From positions 1 through 22,174 of the forward strand of contig JBBIRT010000049.1 in the NCBI GenBank assembly GCA_037441725.1: DNA of 22,174 nucleotides, given 5' to 3'. Of the stretch, positions 8,130-15,966 are shown in pieces (the first letter of the stretch is position 1; each line of letters starts with the position of its first letter). The DNA is from JBBIRT01 sp037441725. GTDB taxonomy: Bacteria; Desulfobacterota; BSN033; UBA1163. The position numbers and the translations under genes were made by a program. The notes beneath the pieces were generated by a model. It saw only the letters and a list, made by a program, of their open reading frames with translations, made no database searches and had not been told where the DNA came from.

Positions 8130-9272
8130 TTATGGCTTAACAATCAATGAAATCTCTTCTTTTTCCTTCTCATAGGAATCTCTCAAAATACGAAGGATGG
8201 ATTTCATCACCAATTGGAGAAGAAAGGGATTGGGTTGAAGAAGATTCAGAGGCTTCTTAAGATCCATAGCAATGGCTAATGATATCCTGGCCTCTTCCTC
8301 CTTCCCCCATTTAAAAAAGACATAGGCCATTTCCTCCAATCTTCTTTGGTAGAGGAACCTTTTTTCTTCTGAAAAGATTTCCCTTAAGGCCTTCTGATAG
8401 ATCGATTGGAACCGCAATTCCTTTTGAGTAGGGTTGAGGACGATCCTTGACTTCTCAGCTTCCCAGACCTCCTCAGCATAGGGTCGAACCTCTTCCCCAT
8501 CGATCACCCAACTATTGATCATATCCGACTGAAGAAGTTCTCCTCCCCTCTTCAACCAACCATCCTCTTCTATGACTTGATCTGGCGGAAGGTAGGAATA
8601 GATTAAGGGTTCGGGATATTCTTTTTTAAGATTTTCTATCTCGCTTTTTGATAGAAGATAGTCTTGGGGAGGGTCCTTCTTTCTTTCGATGCTCAACTGG
8701 TATGCCTTAGAGAAGAGAAAGCTGACATAAGAAGGCTCCATCTCTACCATCCGATAAGAAATTTTTTCTGAAGACGCTTCAACGAAACCCTTCAACTCTT
8801 TCCGGGACATTTCCCCTCTCATAAAATCGATGACCCCATCCCTATCCCCGATGATCCCGTCCATTACGGTTAAGCCCCTTCCTGGATTCGGGATAGCTAA
8901 AATGAGGAGTCGGTGTCCTAAGGAATCGATCCCACTCGCAAATCCTTCTTTTACTCCTGTGGGTAAAGGACGAAGAATAGGTCTCTCCCTTTCGAGGAGA
9001 AACTCCTCTGTGATGATTCCCTTAGCCCTTAATCGATAAAGGGACCGTTTGATCATTTTTCGGATTCTCTTCTCCGATGCCCCTTCAAACATCCGTTTAA
9101 GAAGGTTAGCCACCACCCTATTCGGAATGGTTGCGATCAGCTCAATCAGCTTCTCGCTATATTCAGGTTCTCCTTTCAGAATGGGAAGGATCCACTGAAT
9201 GATCTCCTCATCAGATTTCCCATTCGAAATGTCCATTTTGATCTGCTCAATTAAGGAATGAAGGTTTTCCAT
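8130..9272 (-). CDS. Protein of unknown function, 380 residues
   Basis: I cannot name this family. The protein has no signal peptide or membrane segment and is charged and largely helical. Residues about 1-110 look like helical repeats ending in a basic stretch (RIRKMIKRSLYRLRAKGI) that could be a winged-helix-like or RNA/DNA-contacting segment. The middle has a beta-rich part (HRLLILAIPNPGRGLTVMDG), and the C-terminal third is helical and ends near EEISLIVKP. The start ATG at 9272 has GAGAGGA just upstream. It lies 42 nt after the UbiA-family gene on the same strand with no clear terminator between them, so it may be the last gene of the purN-purL-ubiA unit. That position does not tell its function. 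Confidence 0.7.
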   Translation of the reverse strand: MENLHSLIEQIKMDISNGKSDEEIIQWILPILKGEPEYSEKLIELIATIPNRVVANLLKRMFEGASEKRIRKMIKRSLYRLRAKGIITEEFLLERERPILRPLPTGVKEGFASGIDSLGHRLLILAIPNPGRGLTVMDGIIGDRDGVIDFMRGEMSRKELKGFVEASSEKISYRMVEMEPSYVSFLFSKAYQLSIERKKDPPQDYLLSKSEIENLKKEYPEPLIYSYLPPDQVIEEDGWLKRGGELLQSDMINSWVIDGEEVRPYAEEVWEAEKSRIVLNPTQKELRFQSIYQKALREIFSEEKRFLYQRRLEEMAYVFFKWGKEEEARISLAIAMDLKKPLNLLQPNPFLLQLVMKSILRILRDSYEKEKEEISLIVKP

Positions 9273-9314
9273 ATTTCCTCTCCATGATTAATCGGACTCA
9301 CCCTTCTAATCCTT

Positions 9315-10250
9315 TTAAGGAGGATCAAGCCTAACCATGGACAGCTGTAGGGTCAATAACAGGGTCATCGAGAGATTAATAAGAAGGGTATTCCGACAGA
9401 GATGCTCAAGAGTCTTATGGCATTGATATTTTTTCTTCCAGATATGAATGATGTTCCATAGGATTAAAAAGGATGGAATAAATAAAAGAAGAAACCCATA
9501 GGAGGGGGACCCCATCTTTAATACCATCTTGATAAAGGAGAATCCAGCTAAGACAGAAATTCCAACATATAGGTCCCCCATTCTCTCTTTTCCGAATCGC
9601 ACCACTAAATTTCTCTTCCCGATGATCCGATCCGCTTCCTCATCAGGAAACTCATTGATTAAAATCACATTGAAGATGGAAAGTCCAATAGGGATGGAGA
9701 ACTGATAGATCTGAGGGCTGAAGAACCCGGTAAGGAGAAAAAAGCCTGTTGCTATGGGTAACCATCCATAACAGAACCCAATCAGAATCTCTCCCCATCC
9801 CCGTGAGGAGATACGAAGGGGTTTCCCCGAATAGAAGAATCCAGAGAAGATCCCAAACCCTCCTAAGATAAGCGTACGATAATCCCTCTGGTATTGTAGA
9901 TAGATATAAAAACCGATCAGAAGGGCTCCTATCAGACATCCATATCCCATGATCAGGGAAAACCAAGGAGGAAGTATCCCCTCTACCAAAATTCTTGACC
10001 CCCCTGAAAATCGATTATGTTTTTGATTGATCCGATCTCCTTCAAGATCGTTCCATTCCCCTAAATAATAGGTCATCCACAGGATGAGAACAACAGCGAA
10101 TGTAGAAAGGATATATAACGTCAAAGGCCCACTATATCCATACCGCCAGGCTAACACAAATCCTAAAATCAGAGGCAGAACTCCAACAGAAAGAAAAGGG
10201 ACCCGTGAGAGTCTCCACCAGGCTGTTAAAAAAGATCCTAATCTCTTCAA
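9315..10250 (-). CDS. UbiA-family prenyltransferase, MenA-like
   Basis: An integral membrane protein of 311 residues with about eight or nine hydrophobic helices. Both aspartate-rich motifs that bind the magnesium-prenyl diphosphate are present: NDLEGD (67-72) and DEEAD (203-207, in NEFPDEEADRIIGKRN). The loop FYSGKPLRISSRGWGE (about 139-154) resembles the PPxRLxxRGxGE loop of 1,4-dihydroxy-2-naphthoate prenyltransferases, so menaquinone synthesis is a reasonable guess. UbiA paralogues also make haem O, chlorophyll-type and ether-lipid products. The start is a TTG at 10250 that overlaps the purL stop by 4 nt (TTGA), indicating translational coupling. No other menaquinone gene is in the window. 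Confidence 0.85.
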   Translation of the reverse strand: MKRLGSFLTAWWRLSRVPFLSVGVLPLILGFVLAWRYGYSGPLTLYILSTFAVVLILWMTYYLGEWNDLEGDRINQKHNRFSGGSRILVEGILPPWFSLIMGYGCLIGALLIGFYIYLQYQRDYRTLILGGFGIFSGFFYSGKPLRISSRGWGEILIGFCYGWLPIATGFFLLTGFFSPQIYQFSIPIGLSIFNVILINEFPDEEADRIIGKRNLVVRFGKERMGDLYVGISVLAGFSFIKMVLKMGSPSYGFLLLFIPSFLILWNIIHIWKKKYQCHKTLEHLCRNTLLINLSMTLLLTLQLSMVRLDPP

Positions 10251-13200
10251 GAGACTTTCACCTGACTACACCACTCCCTTGCATTTTGGAACATTCGAAC
10301 CCATGGGGAGGCCTTGAGACGCTCATCCAAATCCTTAGGCATCCATGCCCATTGCCACTTCAAAAAGGCTCGCTCGGGATGGGGCATCATTGCCAAATGT
10401 CTTCCATCAGGAGAACAGAGCCCTGTGATTCCAAAAGGTGATCCATTCGGATTGAACGGATAGCTTTGTGAAATCTTCCCATCCATTCGTCCTTCATCAT
10501 CGACATAGACCACTGGAACCAGTTTTTTCTCCATAACCTCTTCCATTAGCTTTGGATCAGGAAAGTAAAGTCTTCCCTCACCATGAGCGATCCAAATTCC
10601 AAGGATCGAACCTATCATTCCCCTGAGCATAATGGCAGGGCTCTCCAAAACCTTAACCGTCACCCATCGGGATTCAAATCGGCCCGATCGATTTTGGATG
10701 AAGCGGGGTTGTTGAGGGTCTGAAATCCCTGTCCAAGGAACCCATCCCAAAAGGGCAAAGAGTTGGCACCCATTGCATATCCCAAGGGTGAATGTATCTG
10801 GACGATGATAAAACTCATCAAACATCCTTCTTAACCTTTCATTAAACCTTATGGCTGAAGCCCACCCCTTGGCACTTTCCGGGACATCAGCATAAGAAAA
10901 TCCTCCAACGGCCACAAGCCCTCTAAACCGCTCCAGGGTCACCCTTCCACGGATCAAATCGGTCATAGTAATATCCCAGGGTCTAAAACCTGCCTGGAAA
11001 AAGGCAGAGGTCATTTCCCGATCCCCATTGCTTCCTTCCTCTCTGAGAATAGCCACCTCAGGTTTTTCTTCGGCTTCAAGAAGATGGAGGGATGTAGGTT
11101 GAGGATCAAAAGGGATGAAATAGGATGGGCCCTTTCGATCAAATATATTCCTCCTTTCTTCCTCAGCACATTGAGGGTTCATCTGAAGCCGCTCGATCTG
11201 ATAGGAGGTCTCCTCCCACCACTGTCGAAGCAAACGCATATCTGCTTCAATAAGATTCTGAGAATTATAATCTATAATAATGGTTTTCTCTTCTATGGTT
11301 TCCCCGATCAGGGTTGGCTTTAGATCAAAAGAATTCAGGGTCTCTAAAACCTGCTGGACATGTCCTTTATGACACTCAATCACTACCCCTAACTCTTCAG
11401 AAAAAAATCTCTCAAGAGGAGTCCATGGTCCTTCCATTTCGATTTTTAGGCCACAGTTACCTGAAAATGCCATCTCCAGAAGTGTGGTGATCAGGCCCCC
11501 ATCGCTGATATCGTGTCCTGCAAGGAGTAGATCCTCTGAGACCAATCTCTGGATGACAAGAAAGGCCTGTCTGAGCCTGTCAGGATCATCGACATCAGGA
11601 GAACTATCTCCAATCTGTCCATATACCTGAGCCAGGATAGATCCTCCAAGTCGGGTTTGCCCTTTGGAAAGATCGATGAAGATGAGCTGGCTTTGTCCAG
11701 GAGCCTTAATATCGGGGGTCACTATTTTAGTAATGTCAGGCATTGTCGCATAGGCAGAGATCACCAGTTCACGGGGAGACTTCACGATCTCCTCTCCCAC
11801 TCGGGTCGCCATGGAAAGACTATCCTTCCCTCCGTCGACCGCAATCCCTAATTGAATCATCAGATCTCTCATGGCAGAGACAGCATCATAAAGTGCTGCT
11901 CCCTCTCCTCGAAGTTTGGGTGCCCACATCCAGTTTGCAGAACACTTGATATCTTCCAATCTGCTGATCTTAGCCCACATGATATTGGTCAATGCCTCTC
12001 CAACAGCCATGCGAGCCCCTGCCTTTGGGTTGACCAGCATCTTGATCGGTTGCTCTCCAATGGAGGTTGCCGCTCCGGTTAACCCAAAATGGGTTTGGGC
12101 AATCACTGCCACATCTCCCACTGTTAATTGAAGAGGACCACAGCATTGTTGACGCGCAATCAACCCTGTCACACTTCGATCAACCTTATTGGTCAGAAAT
12201 CGCTTAGAACCCACCGCGAGGTTCCGTAAGACTCTAAATAATGCTTCTTCAAAGGGTAATGGATGAGGGAATTCAAGAGGTTTTAAGGAAGGATCCACCC
12301 TTTCATCCCTAAATATCTTCTGGGGCATATTGCCCAGAACCTTTCGGAGGTTTAGATTGACAGGGGTTGAATCGTCTTGTTCATCATGAACTACGAATCG
12401 ACCGTCGCCTGTGACCACTCCGAGGATCTCACAATTAACCTTCTCCCTTTCACAAATGGACTTGAACTCTTCAATCCTTTCAGGAGAGATCAAGAAGCCA
12501 CATCGTTCTTGATATTCGGCAATCCAGATCTTGAGCACCGAGAGGGTGGGGTCGCCTAACTTAATCCGCCTGAGTTCAATTCTGCCACCTGTTTTTTCAA
12601 CCAGTTCTTNNNNNNNNNNNNGGCAGGACCTCCTGCCCCTTGATCGTGAACACTGATAATTGGATTGTGATCTCCCATCTCAATGCATGCCCGAATCACT
12701 CGGTTTAGCTTCTGCTCCATCTCAGCATCACCCCGCTGGACCGCATTGAAATCGAGCTCCTCTACATTCTCACCCTGGAGTTTGCTGGAGGCAGAACCTC
12801 CACTGACCCCAATGCCATAAGCAGGACCGCCGACCTGGACAATCAACATTCCTTCTTGAGCCTCGCCTTTTTCCACATGCCTGGCATCAATCTGTCCAAT
12901 CCCACCTGTAAACATGATGGGTTTAATCCAAGCCCAACGCTCCCCATTGGGTAACCTTTGATCAAATGAACGGGTAAAACCCAAAATGACCGGTTCGCCA
13001 AACTTATTGCCATAATCACTCGCCCCATCACTGGCCCTAATTTCAATGGTTAGAGGAGAAGCCAGATTGGATAAATAAACGGAACTCTTGTCTTCCCAGG
13101 GTAGATCATAGCCAGGAATCAGTAAATTGGCCACACAGTAAGCTGCTGTTCCTGCAACGACAAGGCCTCCCCTTCCAGTTGCATGGACATCCCGAATCCT

Positions 13201-14073
13201 TCCTCCTGTTCCTGTCTCAGCACCAGGGAAAGGGGCAACCCCGGTTGGGAAATTATGCGTCTCTGCAGTAAAGATAATATGATAATGGACCCGTTGTCTC
13301 TTAAAGGGTGAGGGGCTACCAGGCTTTTCAGGTAGGATAGTCCAGCAATCATATCCTTTGATTCCACTCGAGTTGTCTTTGAAAGCAATGATACTATTTG
13401 AAGGGTTGGCTTTTAAAGTGGACTTGACGATATCTAAAAGGGTCTCTGGCATAACCTGGCCATGGATCATCTGCCTTCCCTTAAAATATCCATGTCGTGA
13501 GTGCTCACTGTTGGCATTGTCCAGATCCCTTATTTCAACAATTGTGGGATTTCTCCCCTCCTCTTTGACAAAATAATCATAATAAAAATTCTGATCCCAC
13601 CCATCCATTGCAAGTCCTGGGATTTCTGAGAGAGCAGCAACCCCTTTTTCCAATAGGGGAACCTCAAAAACAGGTTCTGAATAAATTTCTGATTCAAAAG
13701 TCTGGAGGGGATGTTCATATAGACATTCGGTCATCCGATCGTGATGCTGTTGAATGAATCTCTCTCTATCGGTATTGGACGGCAGCAGATAGCGCCGCGA
13801 CCGCTCAATGCGAATGATTTTGTCAAGGCCGCAGGTATGGCAGATGGCAACGATATTGGTGGAATAGGCAGTGGCAAAATTCATACGTGGGCCAAGTTCT
13901 ACAATTCTTTCTCCATCGGATAGGGTCGACCGGGTAGAAATGCTCTCTGAAATAAAACCATCCGCAAGGATCTGTGTTAAAATGGAAAGCTCCCCTGAAT
14001 CTAAAGGGGCCGAGGTCTCCACATTGAAGCAATATTCGATGGATTCTTCTTTTCGCAAAAAAAAGTGGTACAT
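10247..14073 (-). CDS. purL: Phosphoribosylformylglycinamidine synthase, large single-chain form, interrupted by an assembly gap
   Basis: The enzyme converts FGAR, ATP and glutamine to FGAM in purine synthesis. It is the large form (about 1274 residues; E. coli has 1295) that fuses the PurS-like, synthetase and PurQ-like glutaminase parts. The N-terminal part carries FTAETHNFPTGVAPFPGAETG and VSGGSASSKLQ. The C-terminal glutaminase shows GICNGCQL with its nucleophilic cysteine (10775-10777 codon region) and the His/Glu pair in MMPHPERAF. A run of N at 12610-12621 shifts the frame, so the gene looks like two ORFs. On the far side the correct frame reads ELVEKTGGRIEL and then LGDPTLSVLKIWIAEYQE, continuing the family sequence. 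I use the ATG at 14073, with GAAGGG upstream; a TTG at 14082 is in frame. It follows purN by 35 nt. Confidence 0.95.
12610..12621. other. Assembly gap (12 N) inside purL
   Basis: Twelve N lie between codons for AGGPA and ELVEK of purL. The family sequence at this point in E. coli (GAGGNGNVLKEL) has six residues between GG and EL. Here two are read before the gap and a lysine codon ends in the AA after it, which leaves three codons plus one base missing, or 10 nt. A 10-nt gap restores the frame exactly. The N count is therefore probably an estimate, not a measured length. Confidence 0.9.
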
Positions 14074-14108
14074 CTCATCCAACCCTTCTGGGGGGATAAA
14101 TTGTGATG

Positions 14109-14774
14109 TTAATAAAAAAGCCTTTGACCTTTTTGGCTCCTATAAATGACCTGCCCATCTTTTAGATAAATATATCGATGAACCACCAAATTTAATATGT
14201 AACTCTGCCAGGCACGCTCTTTTTCATTCACCCTTTTTGCCAGTGTCTCAGCATCATCATCAGGCCTGATCAGGACAGGCATCTGAAAGATAATTGGACC
14301 ATGATCATAGGCCGTCTCATCCACAAAATGCATGGTCACAGCGCTTTGCTTGATCTCCCCTCGACGATAGGCTGCCAGGACCGCCTCATGGACATGATGT
14401 CCGTACATCCCGGGCCCTCCGAACCTTGGCAAAGGGCCTGGATGAATATTGATCGTCTTTGCAGGATCAAGCCCCCGGACAAATTTCAACCATCCGGAAC
14501 ACATGACGAAGTCAGCCTGAAACTTTCTTACAAAAGTGCGATAGCCTTCAGCCTCAAAAGGACCAGGCCAATATTCAAAGGGAATATGAAGTGCATCGGC
14601 TTTTTTACGAACCCCACCGGAGGGATGGTTAGAGACAACCCCCACGATTTGGGCATCGAGGACAGGAGGCGTTGTTTTAGAAAATTCGACCATTTCTTGA
14701 AATCCCGATCCCCCTCCTTTTGCATCACCACTTGCAAAAACTAAAATCCTAATCTTTTCGTCCCTTGGACTCAT
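14109..14774 (-). CDS. purN: Phosphoribosylglycinamide formyltransferase, folate-dependent
   Basis: PurN transfers a formyl group from 10-formyltetrahydrofolate to GAR, giving FGAR, the substrate of PurL next door. The protein has 221 residues. The catalytic triad is clear: N109 and H111 in NIHPGPLP, and D157 in YDHGPIIF. The phosphate-binding loop is unusual: where most PurN proteins have SGNGSNLQA, this one has SGDAKGGGSGFQEM (residues 15-28), an extended glycine-rich version. The insertion GGPGMYGHHVHEAV after NIHPGPLP also departs from the E. coli sequence. The start ATG at 14774 has GGAGAGGGG upstream. It leads the purN-purL-ubiA unit. Confidence 0.9.
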   Translation of the reverse strand: MSPRDEKIRILVFASGDAKGGGSGFQEMVEFSKTTPPVLDAQIVGVVSNHPSGGVRKKADALHIPFEYWPGPFEAEGYRTFVRKFQADFVMCSGWLKFVRGLDPAKTINIHPGPLPRFGGPGMYGHHVHEAVLAAYRRGEIKQSAVTMHFVDETAYDHGPIIFQMPVLIRPDDDAETLAKRVNEKERAWQSYILNLVVHRYIYLKDGQVIYRSQKGQRLFY

Positions 14775-14812
14775 CTACCCCTCTCCATCATTTTTCGCCC
14801 ATCATCTCACAA

Positions 14813-14841
14813 TTTACAAATAGAATAAATCATTTTAAAAT
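14813..14841 (+). promoter_or_regulatory. Sigma-70-type promoter for the cysteine hydrolase gene
   Basis: TTTACA (14813-14818) and TAAAAT (14836-14841) are separated by exactly 17 nt, a near-consensus pair. Transcription would begin near 14848, about 75 nt before the chosen start codon. On the other strand the same AT-rich spacer must serve purN; TTGAAT followed after 17 nt by TATTTG is a weaker candidate there. Confidence 0.55.
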
Positions 14842-14921
14842 TCAACCTAAAAATTTATATGGTTTGGGATGCCCTGTCCGTGGACTCACCGAGATCCAGA
14901 AGGAATGAAGGAGAAATTGAA

Positions 14922-15488
14922 ATGGAACCTTTACCTAAGATCGAAAGAGAGCATGCAGTCATAATCATCATTGATGTCCAAGAGGCATTAATGAAAAGTA
15001 TGGATCAAGAAGTAGGGAAAAGGGTGATCCAAAATATAAAAACCCTTATCAGTCTCGCAAAAACTATGTCTATTCCAATCCTAATGACTGAACAATACCC
15101 CAAGGGATTGGGAAAAACCCTTCCAGAAATTAATGCCGACTTAGAATCTCTTCTGCCTATTGAGAAACTCTCTTTCAGCTGCTGTGGGGTAGCCGCATTC
15201 AACCATCAATTGGATCAGATGGGGAGAAAACAAATCATTCTCACCGGAGTTGAAACACATGTGTGTGTACTTCAGACTGCCGACGATTTAATTCGGAAAG
15301 GTTATGAAGTTTATCCCCTCGCTGATGCAACCTGCTCAAGGAGAAAGTTGGATTGGAAAATTGGACTTCGTTGGATGGAAAAAGGGGGGGCGATGATCTC
15401 GACCACCGAGATCATCGCCTTTCAACTGATGAAGGAGGCTGGGACTGAAGAGTTTAGGGGGTTATCCAAACTATTTAAAAAAACCTAA
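14922..15488 (+). CDS. Isochorismatase-fold cysteine hydrolase
   Basis: A compact protein of 188 residues. The catalytic triad of the isochorismatase-like family is present: D18 (IIDVQ), K82 (EKLSFSCC) and C115 (GVETHVCVLQT). The SFSCCGVAAF and ETHVCVLQTADDL motifs match the small ISOC1/YcaC-like hydrolases, which cleave amides or imides of often unknown identity, more than a siderophore isochorismatase. I start at the ATG at 14922 because AAGGAG lies 8 nt upstream; the frame stays open back to 14859, but that stretch lies in the probable leader. No pathway partner is adjacent, so the substrate is unknown. Confidence 0.85.
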   Translation: MEPLPKIEREHAVIIIIDVQEALMKSMDQEVGKRVIQNIKTLISLAKTMSIPILMTEQYPKGLGKTLPEINADLESLLPIEKLSFSCCGVAAFNHQLDQMGRKQIILTGVETHVCVLQTADDLIRKGYEVYPLADATCSRRKLDWKIGLRWMEKGGAMISTTEIIAFQLMKEAGTEEFRGLSKLFKKT

Positions 15489-15589
15489 ATCCAATGAAAC
15501 AAAATCACCATAAAATAGGAGATAAAAAATGCATTGGTAAAGATTAAAGTCCAAGTAACCACTCTTTTTAAATTAATCTCGATTTTCAT
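15485..15589 (-). CDS. Possible 34-residue membrane peptide
   Basis: A minus-strand ATG frame encodes a short basic amphipathic start (MKIEINLKRVV) followed by one strongly hydrophobic helix (TLIFTNAFFISYFMVILF). This is the layout of many small bacterial membrane peptides. Its stop overlaps the stop of the cysteine hydrolase gene by 3 nt. No convincing ribosome binding site is visible, and in such AT-rich DNA a hydrophobic frame can arise by chance, so this is a weak call. Confidence 0.22.
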   Translation of the reverse strand: MKIEINLKRVVTWTLIFTNAFFISYFMVILFHWI

Positions 15590-15930
15590 ATTGACAATTT
15601 TGAAAGGGAACAGACAAAATATGTAATATTTAAAAAATTGAGATTGTTTTTAAAAAAATGATTTAAAACTTAGCGAAAATGTTAAAAAAATTATAAAAAA
15701 TTAAAGGATATTTTTATATTAATTATTAATGTTAATTATAAATTATGCATATTTTATGCCGAGTGAATGAGATTTTATCAAATGAAGGATTTAAGGTATC
15801 ATTGTTGGGATAATAGGAAAGGGCCTACTTATATTTTTAATAATGGGAAGGATTAACTCTCCACACCTGATCCATTCATTAAATAGATCAATTATAGGGA
15901 AGTATCTGTGAGATTTCTCTCCTGTCTTTG
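15590..15930. other. Very AT-rich spacer
   Basis: No gene is supported here. The stretch from about 15600 to 15780 is extremely AT-rich, with A and T runs. It contains two copies of TTAATTAT 13 nt apart (15719 and 15732), a further AATTAT at 15741, and a small inverted repeat GCATA/TATGC at 15747-15759. It could be curved DNA or a binding region, but nothing shows which gene it would control; the flanking genes both end toward it. Confidence 0.5.
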
Positions 15931-15960
15931 TGGATGGCAGGGACGAGTCCCTGCCCTCCA
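15931..15960. repeat. 30-nt palindrome, REP-like or terminator-like hairpin
   Basis: Two perfect 8-nt arms, GGCAGGGA (15936-15943) and TCCCTGCC (15948-15955), flank a CGAG loop. One mismatch outside them, TGGA (15931-15934) pairs with TCCA (15957-15960), so the stem has 12 pairs in 30 nt. It sits 6 nt beyond the stop codon of the aldehyde oxidoreductase gene. There is no T run on either side, so it is not a classic intrinsic terminator. It is much more GC-rich than the sequence around it, which fits a dispersed REP-type element or an mRNA 3'-end stabiliser. Confidence 0.6.
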
Positions 15961-15966
15961 TGAAAA

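Noticed and set aside
7984..8175. A 63-codon plus-strand open frame
   Set aside because: It overlaps the 3' end of the 380-residue gene, has no good ribosome binding site, and its low-complexity charged composition looks like chance.
12556..14082. purL as two separate genes or a real frameshifted pseudogene
   Set aside because: The break coincides exactly with the N run, and the sequence on both sides continues one PurL family sequence in consistent frames.
14859..14921. Upstream in-frame start of the cysteine hydrolase
   Set aside because: The stretch lies in the probable leader, has no ribosome binding site for the ATG at 14859, and the strong AAGGAG fits the ATG at 14922.
14922..15488. 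Siderophore-type isochorismatase (EntB-like)
   Set aside because: The protein lacks a carrier domain, there are no siderophore genes nearby, and its motifs fit the small hydrolase branch of unknown substrate.
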